Shown in pieces: positions 38,066 to 52,320 of a DNA stretch of 64,000 nt. The DNA is from Bradysia coprophila (taxonomy: Eukaryota > Arthropoda > Insecta > Diptera > Sciaridae): positions 124,001 to 188,000 of the forward strand of contig NC_050738.1 in the NCBI RefSeq assembly GCF_014529535.1. The letters are read 5' to 3'. Made by a program: the position numbers and the translations under genes. The stretch's first letter is position 1, and each line of letters begins with the position of its first letter. Below the pieces are notes generated by a model. It saw only the letters and a program-made list of their open reading frames with translations, was not told the origin of the DNA and searched no databases.

Positions 38066-38649
38066 CATATAAATACTAGTCCAAAGAAAAAGTTGGCTGC
38101 TGTCTTGGGAAGGGTATCGATGGATACTACTGAGGATGGTCAGATCACGCTGGCCCGAGACCGCCATCGATACCCGAGGTCGAAACAGCATTTGTCTTTT
38201 CTGTATCCTCACTTAAAGTGAACTCTTGGGTACGTTACTCTATTTTCTGTGCATATAAGAGGAAGAAGAAGGAGAACAAAATTCAGTGAATCAGTCAAAA
38301 CTACTGTAATTGTAAAGTGGCAAACTTAAGACCTTATGTGGAATTTGGGTGGAAAATGGCGCAAATCACGTGTTTTAGGAATTTATAAAGTGGAAAATCT
38401 TTCCGGTTTCAAGTTTTTTCGTCGAAAAGACGAGACACGGGTATCTTTATTTTCAATTTTTAGCTGCTTTATTTAAAAAATTTGGGAAAAAAAATCATTT
38501 TGGCGTAGTCTATGCACTTATTACTTATAAATTTAAGTTTATCTAAATCTCTTATTTGCGAAAACCTTCTACTACGATCTCACTCCTTCATCGAAGATGG
38601 ACTAAAGGCAACGGGAACGGTTATTGCATAAATCGAAAGATAATAGTAG

Positions 38650-38780
38650 TGAGTTTGCGTAAATGACATAAATTATAAGTTGGAAATAAGAAGCCTGCAG
38701 AACATCTGGTATGAAGATGTGACTTAAAATTTCCAAATTATAATTTGACTTATAGCTTACATGTCATTTACGCAAACTCA
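38650..38780. mobile_element. Short element with perfect 20-bp inverted repeats
   Basis: TGAGTTTGCGTAAATGACAT at 38650-38669 is exactly mirrored at 38761-38780. Further inverted similarity continues inward (ATTATAAGTTGGAAAT against ATTTCCAAATTATAAT). It is nested in the 1.7-kb hAT-type element. No clear target-site duplication was found. Confidence 0.6.
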
Positions 38781-39400
38781 TTAATCATTCTTGGATTCAT
38801 TAAATTAGATGTTTTCAAAATAATAGGTGATTGTACATTGTACACAATATAAAAGGTGAGATACGCCTCAGTTGATTCCCCTTGTATAAGTGGTTGATAC
38901 TTCAGATTGCAAGATAGTAAGATTTCAGTGTTCGGAAAAATGATTGCGCACGCTTTTTCAAATGTTTTTGCATTATTTTCGAAAGTTTAGATTTTTTGTA
39001 AATTTATCGGCGCGCCGATCGGCGCACCGCCGCCGACTATAAATTTCTTCCGGCGCGCCGCCGCCGATCCCTTACCAGTCGGCGCACCGCCGCCGACTAT
39101 TTTAAGATCGGCGCACACCTCTACGTAAATAACTATTACATGTTGAGGGCGTCGAAAGTAAAAAATTATATCATTTCAGATAACTGAAATCGCCTATAGT
39201 GGAGGTCCATACCGAAAAAATCGTGCATTTAATGATAAAAGCGTGAAATTTTCACCATCGATAAATATACAAATTCTGAGTGTTTTTCGATGTGGTGCTC
39301 AAAAATACCTCACTCCTTCTCCCCATTTCACCCCTTCGACATTTTCGGTGTACAGGAAACTTTGGCGAATTTTTGTGAAGCCGCCATAGTTGATATTAGG

Positions 39401-39559
39401 CAGTGACGCCGACTTGTGTTTGGGAGTAGTGGTGCTCATACAATAAGCGAATCTGGGAGTAGTGGTGCTCTTTCAAGTAAAACTGGAAAGATGTAGTGGT
39501 GCTCATCATTCGAGTAGTGGTGCCCGAGCCTCGCTTGTCCTTAGAAGTCGGCGCCCCTG
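39401..39559. mobile_element. 159-bp hAT-type MITE with GTAGTGGTGCTC repeats
   Basis: The ends CAGTGACGCCGACTT and, as complement on the right, CAGGGGCGCCGACTT are inverted. An exact 8-bp duplication ATATTAGG lies at 39393-39400 and 39560-39567. Inside, GAGTAGTGGTGCTC-type words occur four times at uneven spacing, the last as GTAGTGGTGCCC. It has no coding capacity and lies 280 bp from the end of the larger hAT-type element. Confidence 0.9.
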
Positions 39560-39647
39560 ATATTAGGCTCAAATGAAAGCTGAAGGTTCAAAGTTTTTTT
39601 TTGGTGGAAAAATATTTTCTTTCACAAATTTTTTGGGTCAGTTTTTT

Positions 39648-39750
39648 GTTGGTAAAACTTTTGTGTACGGTGCACAATGCGTAACCCTCAGCGACATCAG
39701 TTATTTTGTAAGTAAAATAAAAGACTTGCGTCACATTTACCCTTTAAGCG
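39648..39750. repeat. Dispersed repeat with GCGTCAC motifs, copy 2
   Basis: Partner of 35083-35187. The shared order is AACTTTTGTG, CCCTCAGCGACATCAGTTAT, GACTTGCGTCACATTTACCC and TTTAAG. Divergence between the copies is moderate. Confidence 0.6.
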
Positions 39751-40114
39751 TTTTTCGACTGATTCAGAAATTCAGCCCACTCTTATTTGATACAATAAAA
39801 TGTACTTCCCTAGCGCTTCGCACTCCGAGTGCCTACACAATGTGTAGTACACATACACAGCTTTCTTAAACAAAACGTTAAAGAGCAATCCCTTTGAAAG
39901 GTTTTCAAAACTACCGCCAAATCAATTGCTACATAAGTTGTGGACCGCATTCCAAACACCATTATGTAGCCAACTTCACTCAATATTTCAAAATTTGCTT
40001 GCTCATTGACATATTCACAAAGATAAATCTACTTGCTGGCCGAAAACATTGAATTTACTTGGAATTTTCATTGAAAATATTTGTTTTCCTTGAATTTGAA
40101 AGTCAAACCTCATC

Positions 40115-41914
<1,800 letters not shown>

Positions 41915-43410
41915 AAATGTTTGTCTGTAAAACTGTGCGAGAAAATAAACAGAATTTTGAATCATTTGTAGGAGTTGGGTTTTGAGAGTCAATTTTAAGG
42001 GATTTTTCAATGGAAGGAAAACTCTCAAAATATTTTGGTGGAACCGAATTTAGAATTGCATGAATTCAGTCTTCATCGTCACCGTTTTCATTGGTAAGTT
42101 GGTAAGTTGTTTTTTTCGTTCAAACTGAAGTCGTCTTACCGCAAAATCCATGAACCTAAAAACTTAAGTGCCTAAGTCCAATACCATCTCTACCAACCTA
42201 ACTACATTTATTAAGATGGTAAAGATGACGAATTCATTGTATTTTAACATCTAAAATTAGAAATTCGTCAACAGTGTATTACAGCGTCAAAACGAAGTTT
42301 GTTCACTGGAGAGGGTATTTATTGTTAAATCGAAAGAAGTAACAGATTCGATGGTTATGCTGGTAATAGAAATGCTTGTAGTCTGTTAATGGTTAAAAGT
42401 TCTCACTTTGATTCGGTTCAGCACCAAAGTCTCTATTAAGCCTATTGCGCTATTGCACAAGAACCTGTTCTACGATTGTCTTGCTCGTCAAAAGTCGTGA
42501 TTTCTGAAATGGAGTGGTAAATACGATTTTCTGACCGAATAAATTGTCTTGTGTAGACTTACTGGAAACGACAGTCACTTCAATCGTTTTCAAAAGAGTT
42601 GTTGTCTAGAAGAAATTTTAGGTGAAGAAACGAAAATGATATTTTAGAAGCTCCTGTCGTTCTCCTTCAGAGACGATTCAACTGATGCCATAGTAGCTTC
42701 TACTCATTCATCGATTCTTTTGTGTCGTCAGATTAATCACGAAGTAAGAGCCATTAGCATCATACCTCTTGAGATTCTAGATATAGCACGGAACAAGTCA
42801 GGTTTGACCGGATCTGAATTAAGTAACTAGACATAAATTTCGTCTAGCAAATGCTAGATTATATATTTCAGTGTTTCGATGTAGCGAGCGCGTACATACC
42901 TAACAAAAAATCCGATGAATGAATCTAGGTTTGTAATAGTTACTCGAAAATTTAGTGGAAACAATTTCAAACCACAACAACTCCAAAAACAGAACATATT
43001 TCAGATCAATTCAGGTCAGGTTTCATAGATCGTTCCTGTTCCAAGCTTTAATTCTAGATGCCACAGAATTTTCAACGAAAGGGTGCAAATTATTAACATT
43101 CCAAAGAGCTCCATCTATTTCTCCAAAAAAATCTGGAAAACGTCGGAAATCACTCGAATGATTGATCTTATTTTCAACTCCAGATGCCTTGTTTAACTCA
43201 TTTATTGATACCCAAAAAAAACTGGTAAAAACATAGCTAACGCCGACCCGTACGAAACACCTATTCGTATCAAAAGCCTTTAATGTGAAACTCTTCATTT
43301 CTCTTACTTCATTTTCTTCTCTGCTGAAAAACTATTCGCCCTTTAAAATCGCTTACATTATCCACTCTTTGCCTTGTTATCATATACAATTAAATTGCCG
43401 GAGGCAATAT
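41915..43410. other. Rpt1 3' flank, no gene seen
   Basis: Holds the Rpt1 3' UTR and then AT-rich DNA with no supported gene. Word matches to dispersed repeats occur (GAAGTAACAGATTCGATGG near 42345, CAGGTTTGACCGGATCTGAA near 42800), but no element with defined ends. Confidence 0.45.
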
Positions 43411-44460
43411 AGACAGCCCCGTACGAAGTCAAATTTCATAAATTCCTATCTAAACAGCTGTATACCGCTATATTTAACTATATTTCACTATAAATAAACA
43501 TTTCACAGATAAATATATGCTACTATATAGCTCTATATGCCTGTATATAGCTCAATATAGCTGTATATAGGTATATATAGATGTCCATATATGGAATCCC
43601 TGAAACCCCACACACTTAACACATTATTTCCATGTTAACAGAAACTCTCTAAGCATCATTTTTCCCACTTTATATCACTTTTACTAAAATCCAATATGGC
43701 CGCCGGCAGCCATTTTGTTAGGAGACCGGAAATAGTACCGACGCTTTACATTCGTTAATACCTTTCAAACAAAAAAAAATTCATGAAATTCGGTCAAAAT
43801 TTACTCGAGATATTGTCAAAATACAGCACGTTCACTGTACTTCCGAGTAGCCAGATAAGAGCTCACTCCAAGAGACCTAGCTCACGCTCCGGAGAACATA
43901 GTTTCATAAAATTTTTCCCTGATTGGTACGGTCAATACCTATCTAATAAAGCTAAAACGAACGAAATATGTTCAAATTTGGCCGACCTACAAGCAAAAAC
44001 TGCTTGCCGCCCTGTGCCTGTTTCACACCAAGGGGTCTAACTCACAAGTCGGTCATCCGATTTCCAAAAACTTTTTTTTTGTCGATCGGTATTGTAAATA
44101 CCTTTTATTTGACGTATCACTTACAAGTTTAACGTTTAAATGTCCGGAGATATCTTCCAAAACCGTAAAGCACTTATTGGGCCACAGCTCGGGAAGGGTC
44201 GATCCAAAATCACTCATCGTCGAACTTAGCCTGTCTTTTGACATTACCAAACGGGAAAAAAAAGAATTTTCAAAATCGGATGCGTTTTACTCAAGTTATC
44301 GTGCAGACAGACAGACGGACAGACAGACGGACATTTTTTTTCTTGCTGATTTGGCATCTCTGGACAACCACAATAGGTTTCCCCTTACTCAGGGAGTCCA
44401 ATTCGACGTGTTACAAACGTATGCGTAAACCTATAAGACCCCAGTACTTCGTACGGGTCT
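43411..44460. mobile_element. 1.05-kb element bounded by CCCGTACGAAGT inverted repeats
   Basis: The left end AGACAGCCCCGTACGAAGT and the complement of the right end AGACCCGTACGAAGTACTGG are inverted, with an AG insertion in the left copy. TA borders both ends, consistent with a TA duplication, though this is weak evidence. Inside are a run of TATATAGCTCTATATG-like words (43500-43590), ATGGCCGCCGGCAGCCATTT, and a GACAGACAGACGGACAGAC run just before the right end. No transposase was found. Confidence 0.6.
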
Positions 44461-45147
44461 AATTAAAAGTTTAGCAACAAGGGTTTCAAGCCTAACAATA
44501 GGCTAGACTAAGTAACAAACTTCCAGCAAGTATATCCTTCTTACTATGGCCCAAAGAATAACGGAAAGATTTTGTTGGAGATTTAGGAAGGATTTATGAC
44601 GGGTAAGAGAAGCAACTGCTTTTGAGAAACGCCCTAACCTTATATCGTTATATCGACGAAATGTATGGCGAAAGTAAGAAAGTAAAGGACTCCCAATCTG
44701 AATCTGAAAATCCTCAGGATAGGATCACAAGAAATTAACAAAGTCGCTGCCTTCAAATTATGAAGTGCTTGTCGGCTATAAATGGTCAAAGCATGGAAAG
44801 GTTTTATTTTTGCGCGGAGTTAGTAACTTTGGTTGGACACAATTTTACGGCGGTGGTCCGCTATCTCATGTAGTGGCAGTGGAAATCCGAATTTCATTTA
44901 AATTTAAACATAGTTTCTTAAACAAAGTACACCGCGTAGCTCCAGCATGTATTACAATTCTAAGAAGCTACAACCGTTAAACGTAAAAACAGTTAATTTG
45001 ATAAAACAGTATAAGTGATCAACAAGGACAACTAGCAAGGCAAAATGTATTAGAAGGTGATAGCTGCAAGCTTAAATCTTCATATTAAATTCAATAAATA
45101 GACAGAAATGAGACTCTTTATTCGATCGTGAACGAAACATAGTTAAT

Positions 45148-45450
45148 TTAATTTATATCAAGTCGCGTTAGTAAATACGCTTTTAATGAACGACACAAAT
45201 GATTAAGGGTGAGAGAATTTCTGATCGTTGGCGGAATGCCATTTAACAATGTCGGACCAGAATAAAGCAGGCAACGTTTGCCATAGCTCGACGAAACCTT
45301 AGGCTTCTTCAGCAAGTAAGAATACCTTGTTTCGTAGCAATTGAGGTTGTCCGAGAATTGCAATGAGTGATGCTTTAGATCATTGATTTTACAATGTAAA
45401 AATTGGATAAAATGAACCTTCTTACCTTCTTCGAAGCCTAACTCGTACAC
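45148..45450 (-). pseudogene. LINE reverse-transcriptase C-terminal remnant
   Basis: The minus-strand reading of about 100 residues contains NDLKHHSLQFSDN, YETRYSYLLKKPKVSSSYGK and RCLLYSGPTLLNGIPPTIRN, then a SL..LCRSLKAYLL end. The pattern (YxTR, K..SSYGKR.L.Y.GP.L.N.IP..IRN, L...LK.YLL) is that of the extreme C terminus of CR1/L2-like LINE proteins. No catalytic core is visible upstream, so it is a 5'-truncated remnant. Assignment to clade is tentative. Confidence 0.5.
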
Positions 45451-46084
45451 ACAGCCATCGGTGTATAAATAACCATTCCATGTCTATGATTGAATCATTT
45501 TTCTTTAATATTTCATTTTCATTATAAATAACATGCTGTTTATTTGAACATCATCTTACAACGATAGATAAAATCAGAGATGCATTTCCTTAGGACTGTA
45601 GAAAGTTGATGGTGTCTGACGAAAAATGTTTTAAAACGAAAATAAATTCTCCTTTTCTTTCCTTTCATCGTTTATATCGTTATCAAAATCGGTTCAAAAA
45701 TGAGTGCGCATCAAAATGTCGACCAACCAACACTTGAAACACTTGGGTTTTTCTTACTACTTTTTCTTTCTATTTTGTTATACCCTTGATGTAGCTCTTC
45801 GATAATAAAAAAACCGCAAAATTAATAATACAACGTTGATAATATACAATAATTTGAATAGTCCTACCATACACAAGACATCATGTCGACAAGATAATAT
45901 TCCGTACAAAAAAAAAAAAAGAATTCTTTCTCTTAAATAAATGCTACCACGACTTTGTGTCTTGTTTCTAACACGCCTCCTATCAATCGCTTATATCATC
46001 GTCTATATTAACGTCCTGAAATTGGAGGAAAAAAAACGAAAAGTTGGTCAATCATCCCACCATTATACACAAACATTATCAAAC

Positions 46085-49000
46085 TCATACCGAAGTGTCG
46101 ATATCATCGTCCAGCGTAATTCCCTCGATTTCCAGTTCAAAATCGTCTAGCGAATTTTTCCGTTTAGCAAGCGGTGGCGTTCGTTCTTTGGAAGGTAATT
46201 GTTCGCTGGATGTATCGATCAAATTGTCTGTGGCTGCACGTTGAGCATTGCTCTGTTGCACGGTGCTTGTGTATGATGAACTGTTCGATGGATCGAATTT
46301 CGGATCATAGTCGAAGGCACCACTAGATTCGGCTGCTTTCATTTCAGCCATTGCGTTTCGTTCGATGTTCAATGGAATCTGGTGGATTAGAGATCAGTAA
46401 TATCGTTCAGTCAAGACAGAAGAGGTTTCTCTTCGTCGATCAACTTACACTTTTTGCTGCTCTAGCTGGAATTGACGATTTTTCCTTCAGTAAATACTGT
46501 TCAGCTTTCAAAGTTTCCGGCAGACCAGGGAACAAATTTTCATACTGCTCGGGATCGGCAAGACTCTGACCGGCTTTTTCATTTACTTTAGCCAACTCGT
46601 TGCGCCACTGCTGTACAACATATGAGATTTTGCTGGGAATGTAGGTTCGTGCAAAGAATGCAGCCTCTGGTAGTCGATTTGTGCTGATTAAAATTTCCAG
46701 GCAACTGTCCAAATCGCCCAGCAAAAACATTGACAAAAAGGAAATGTTATGCCGTCCCTGTGCTATGCTGTTTTCGCCCAGCGATCGAATCATTTCTTCG
46801 TCACCAGCACTCGATGCCAGCAATAGCAATCCACCGAAATCGTTTGCCTTGCCCAAACACTCTTTCACTAATTCGAATTGATTTTGATTGGTTGCCACGT
46901 CGGCCAATTGGGACCATTTTTGTGGATTCTCTGAGTCCCGTGCTAATTCTAATGCAGTCTGCAGATCACCAATTTGTAACGCCAAATCGAAACGGTGTTC
47001 CGTATCGGTGGACACTTGTAGCGCTTGCTGTTTGAAACCTTGTTTTTCGAGGAAATGAGCCACACGGGTACGGTGCTCCTTGGGTATGGTAGGTAGAACT
47101 CGATCGGCCGTCTCGAAATCTCTTCGCATTACAGCCGTCTGGTATTCCAACACGGACAACAGCAATGAAAAACTGGTTACGTTGAGCTCCTTGTCACCGA
47201 GATATAATCTGTGTGGAAAGAAGAAAGCGAGGTTGAACGACCAGGAAAAGAAATCGGGCACACTGGTATCTCTTACCGATTGTCTTTGGCGACGTATCCC
47301 AGCAAGTACATAGTCCGATCCAAATGTGAAATTGTGACGATCTCGCCGCCGACATAGTAGTTGATTCTATTCACCGAATTGGTGTAAATGAAACAATCGC
47401 CGACCCAGACACCAGTTTTCACCTGTTCGTTCACTTCACCAAGAACCTGTGTCATTCGACAGTTGTTGTCATCATTAAGTTTGACTTTAGCTAAACCAAG
47501 GAAAATCTTACCTCGAATGCATCTTCGAGACCATCTTCACCGAGTCCCTGTTTCGCATCAATGGCCGTTTGTATTGCACCAGTGTCAACGCGCAGTATAA
47601 AATAACAATCGTCTGTCGCCAAGCACACCAAATTTCCTGTTTCATTCCAGAAAATATTTCTGTAAAAGAAATCGTTGTTGGAGAACTGTTTCGGGCCAAG
47701 AAAATTGAGAATTACAAACCTTGGTACCACTTCGATGCGTCGCACCAAATCCAATGTTTCCCAGTCGTAGAACGTTAGACCAGACGATGTCTTAACTCCG
47801 AGTAAATATCCGCCAAATATTCCTACAGACAAGAAATGCGATGAGCAATGGTTGGAAATGACAGTGACAATTTGTAACATGGAATGTACCTTCTACGTGT
47901 CATTTAAATGCGTGAGCAATGGGAAAACATTCAAAGATCAACAAGTTAGTCATGAGGTGTATAGTGTAGTGTAAGCACAACAATCACTTCAAATGCAAAA
48001 TTCCGATCAACGCAAGCAAATCATGTACACAACTAAGGGGAATCATTCCGACACGATGTGCTCTGTGTTGATCAGCCAATCAAATCGAACACAGAAGACA
48101 TTTACCTTCAGCACCATAGTCCGGAGTGAAACTTTTCCGTTCTTTAAAGTTTCTGAAACATTTGACCGTTCCGCTGCTTTCGCGTATGGCATACTCGCTG
48201 CTATCCAATGCCCAAACAAATTCTTGTGCGGCTCCGAACGCTTTGTTTCGCAACGCCATCGATGTGTAAATTATGTATTCACCATCACCACACACAACCA
48301 CGAAACGTCCGTTCGGGTTGTGGGCCACGGTTTGTGGATAAATTTCACACGCTCCCATGTCCTTAACGGCAACTGGCAAACGTTCACCGTCCTTAATTTC
48401 GGTGCCTGAATGTACAAAAAGAAAATTGATTTTTCTCGTCGAAACCATGCCGCTAATCAAACCAAACTCACCTTCCGGCAAAGCCTTCAAATTGACCTGT
48501 TGCATTTCCGAATGTTTAGCCCAAATAATTTTGCCGCCGTTGATGTCCATTGACATGGCTGGCTCTTCACGACCAACTTTTATGATAATCGATCCCTCAT
48601 CGTAGCCCAGGGCAACGTTGTTCGTTCCTCGCATGCACGAAATCGTCCAGACCCGTTCGAATCCGTAATTCAGCGATGTTTCTAAGCGATAGGTGCCCGA
48701 ATGCCATATACGAACGGTACCATCTTCCGAACCGGTCAACACGATCGGCAATTCCGGATGGAATGAAACAGCGGCAATATTTTGTGCATGACCTTCCAGT
48801 GTCTGGACGCAAGTTTTATTCTGATAATCCCAAATCTTCACCAAACGATCATCGGCACCGGATATCAAATATGGTTTGTCGCCGCCGTGGTAATAGTCAA
48901 CGCAATTGACACCTTTCTCATGACCGTCCAATGTAAAATTCGCCACATTCGATCCCAGTTGCCACACCTTGACTGTATGATCGAGCGATGCACTGGCGAA

Positions 49001-49922
49001 TGTGTTATTGTCCTTTGGATTGAAGACAATTTGCATGACATAGTGCGTGTGACCGTCGAATACACGTTGATTTGCCCACATCTTGTCCCAATTCCACAGT
49101 TTTATCAACATGTCATCGCTACTGGTTAAGATCAACGGTTGTGTTGGATGCACAGCAATGCTACGAACGTAATCGGAATGGGCTTCGAATGAGTGCACTT
49201 TTTCGAGTGTGTTGTAGTTGAAGACACGAATCTAAGATCGGAAACGAATTTAATTCGAAATGCTTATCAGACACGATGATTCAACCGCATCGTACCTGCA
49301 TGTCATCGGATCCAGTTAGGACCCAATTCTTTCGCGCAACGAATTTTGCACATCGTACCGGTAGATCGCACACCTTAAACAAATTAGAAAATTTTTACAA
49401 AAAAGCAATTGTGGGTGCGAAAGCAATCATTCACATTGACACGGGGTTCCATTCACTATTTTGTCACAAATGTTTTGTCGCCGTTGCGGATAACAGACTT
49501 CACATCCGGTGATAAAATTCTTACCTCAAAATCTTTGACGAGCTGCTGATTTTCATAGTTCATTACATGAACATGTCCATTGTATAGTGCACATAACATC
49601 CATGGTTCGGTCGGATGTAAATCCACACATTTCACACGATCTGAACGAGACGTTAATCGTCTTTTGATATCCAAACGTAGTGGCTGGAAATTAGAAAATT
49701 TTCATTTAATTCCCATTCAATAGTCGAACTGGATTAAAGGTGAACTCAGCGCCGTGGATTCGTAGAAGAAAATCATTTTGAAAATCGAAATGATGCAAAA
49801 AGTCATCTTTTTTTGCTCGGTACGAATGTATGTTTTGGACCGAACGTCAATGTTTTACGAAAACACGATGAAATCAATGGTTTTATTCCATTGAAATGGG
49901 CGTCAATGGTGGAACTTACCAT
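46085..49922 (-). CDS. beta'COP: Coatomer subunit beta' (beta'-COP, COPB2)
   Basis: Beta'-COP is the WD40/solenoid subunit of the COPI cage that buds Golgi-to-ER vesicles and reads KKxx retrieval signals. Minus-strand exons: 49920-49922 (only the ATG), 49525-49683, 49296-49373, 48472-49231, 48106-48405, 47720-47822, 47512-47659, 47277-47446, 46449-47208, 46085-46378; 924 residues. The start [20 protein letters not shown] and the WD repeats ([60 protein letters not shown]) are nearly identical to Drosophila. The C-terminal alpha-solenoid has [17 protein letters not shown] and [14 protein letters not shown]. The tail after residue 830 is poorly conserved and acidic. An unspliced reading through the intron at 48406-48471 is open, but splicing restores the conserved [14 protein letters not shown] junction. 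Confidence 0.97.
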
Positions 49923-51039
49923 TTTTGAACTAGTTGCGGAAAAATTTCAACGATTTTGACTATAATTATGAGATTTTTTGATGGTTTTACTAGTGATATT
50001 ACGGCAAAAAATACTTTTGACACAGTTTGACACGTCAGAATCGAAAACACATACAATTTCAGTGTTGTCTGATGTATGGTGAATTTGGAATGTGTTAATC
50101 TACGCCGGCCATTTTCCACCTACAACCAACTTCATGACAATTTTCAAATTTCATAGCTATTAATAGTGTAGGAGTCGAGCAGGTGCGCTGGCCCTAGGAC
50201 AAAAGTCTGATTTCCGGTTTTGTATTCGCTTTAAAAGTCAAATTACATGAGGCTACACAGGCTTTGTACATACACTTATAGTCCTCATAACTTAAGTCGA
50301 ATTACTACTAAAATGAGTACGTTTACAAAATCTCTATTGTGCTGCGTGTCGGGAATGTCCTGGCACTTACATTTCAATCAATTTTCGTCTGTATTGTAAA
50401 TGATCCATTGCTTGTCATTTTTTCTATTTTCTTCCAATCTTCCAAAGGTGAAAACTATTGACAATGGCTTCTCTAACCGAAAGAACAACCACTTCACCGT
50501 CTTTCCCGTGAACACATATCTGCCACAATATTTATCAATATTTGTTCTTTCAGAATCTTGCTAAAAATCCGATTCAAATAGAATCAACAGTGGTCCCACT
50601 AAAAATTTCCTGTCCTTCTGTACGACATGTAGGACAATATTAATTTTCACTTCAAGAGTGGTAGGACTTCTTCATAGTTCATATTTGTATTTCGGTGCCC
50701 GACCTAACTACCTTTCTTGTTCCTCTTTTCTCGTACTCAGGGTTGACTTCTTCGTGCTGACAAGCACCAATTTTAAGACTTTTACGGATTACTTTCGGAA
50801 TGATGAAAACAAGAAATCTTTTACAAACTCAACAATATCCAATATCTTGACCAGAGTGTTGTGGTACTATGTCCTATGAATCAAATATGACTGCATTGAA
50901 CAAGATTCATTTGTTGACTGTGACTACGTTTTATATTCTACTTCTCATTGATAGAAGTCTAACAATTTTGCGAATATTGGTCAATGAAACTATTCATCTT
51001 GAACGTCCCCATAGCACAAATCACACTTTGCAAATTTGT
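49923..51039. other. beta'-COP 5' region and gene-free DNA
   Basis: The first bases should be the non-coding remainder of the beta'-COP first exon and its promoter. I could not place the transcription start. No gene was seen further on. Confidence 0.4.
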
Positions 51040-51752
51040 AGCCTACATTTAAGCGGAAAAATATTCGCTTTTTGATGATTTCTATGAACTAAAATATTTT
51101 TTTGAAAAAGTAAAACCATTAAAGCACGAAAAAATGTGTTACTTTTAAGAGGCACCGGTACTTTGCCGAAAAGCATACATTAGGGCTATTTTTAAATACT
51201 GGATTTTAGTTTACTTTTGATGATATCTTTCCACCAAAATCCCTTTTCAAAAATGTACGACCGCAATTCCGACCACGAATGTGTTAGCTTTCAACAGAAA
51301 ATAGATTTGGTTGTAGCAATTTGACCAGCTCTGAGAACAATGAGCAGTTTATGAAAATTTCATCAAACTGCTCACTTTCCTCAAAGTTGATCAAAACGAC
51401 TACAACCAAAACTAATTTTTATTTAAAGCTAACAGATTCGTGGTCGGAATTGCGGTCGTACATTTTTCAAAAAGGATTCTGATGAAATAATATTAACGAA
51501 ATTGAAATACCAAACACGCAAATGTAGGCTACAATTTTAGCTAAGTGCCGGTGCCTCTTAAAGACTTGCAGATGATGAAAATTTATGTAACCTGCACAGT
51601 CAATCTGCATCGGTGCTTTGCTGAAAAGCATACATTTGGGCGTTTTTTATATACTGGATTTTCGAATCCTTTTTCGAAAATATGGGACCGCAATTCCAAC
51701 CACGGAAGTATTAGCTTTCAACAGAAAACAGATTTGGTTTTAGCAGTTTGAA

Positions 51753-52320
51753 TAAGGCTCGGAACGGGTTCGGGTTGACCTGTTTTAGTTCAGGTTGACC
51801 TGAACCGGATTTATGACCCGAACCTGAAAAATTATTTCGGGTTCAACCCGAACTTGACCCGAACTTGAATTTTCGATTTCGGGCTTAACCCGAACCTGAC
51901 CTGAACCCGAAATTGTTCAACCCGAATTTGACCTGAACCTGAATTTTCAATTTCGAGTTCGACCCGAACCTGAACTGAACCCGAAATTTTAAATTTAATC
52001 AGGTCGGGTTCGGGTATCCCGAAATTTTGAGCGTTTATTACACTAAAAAAAGTCACAAATTTCGGGTTACCCGAACCCGACCTGATTAAATTTAAAATTT
52101 CGGGTTCAGTTCAGGTTCGGGTCGAACTCGAAATTGAAAATTCAGGTTCAGGTCAAATTCGGGTTGAACAATTTCGGGTTCAGGTCGGGTTCGGGTTAAA
52201 CCCGAAATCGAAAATTCAAGTTCGGGTCAAGTTCGGGTTGAACCCGAAATAATTTTTCAGGTTCGGGTTAAATCAAGTTCGGGTTCCGGTCTGACCGAAC
52301 CCGACCCGTTCCGAGCCTTA
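51753..52320. mobile_element. 568-bp hAT-type MITE made of CCCGAACCTGA repeats
   Basis: The ends TAAGGCTCGGAACGGGTTCG and, as complement on the right, TAAGGCTCGGAACGGGTCGG are inverted. An exact 8-bp duplication AGTTTGAA lies at 51745-51752 and 52321-52328. The whole interior is a near-palindromic series of GGTTCGGGTTGACCTGA-type words in both orientations, centred near 52045. A paralogue of the surrounding repeat at about 51313-51345 lacks the insertion. Confidence 0.92.

Larger units (their letters stand above)
37410..39123. mobile_element. 1.7-kb non-autonomous hAT-type element with CGCCG-rich ends
   Basis: The ends TAGAGGTGTGCACCG and, as complement on the right, TAGAGGTGTGCGCCG are inverted. 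An exact 8-bp duplication CGTAAATA flanks it at 37402-37409 and 39124-39131. Subterminal zones (37420-37545 and 39000-39116) are dense in GGCGCGCCGCCGCC-type words, very GC-rich against an AT-rich background. No transposase was found. The interior instead holds a LINE tail and a 20-bp inverted repeat. The target is the palindrome family seen unoccupied at about 19455-19475. Confidence 0.9.

Noticed and set aside
46085-49922. Frameshift or stop suspected in beta'-COP and CHSY readings where extra residues appear
   Set aside because: Each extra stretch is bounded by GT and AG and is removed by splicing, restoring conserved junctions; both genes look intact.
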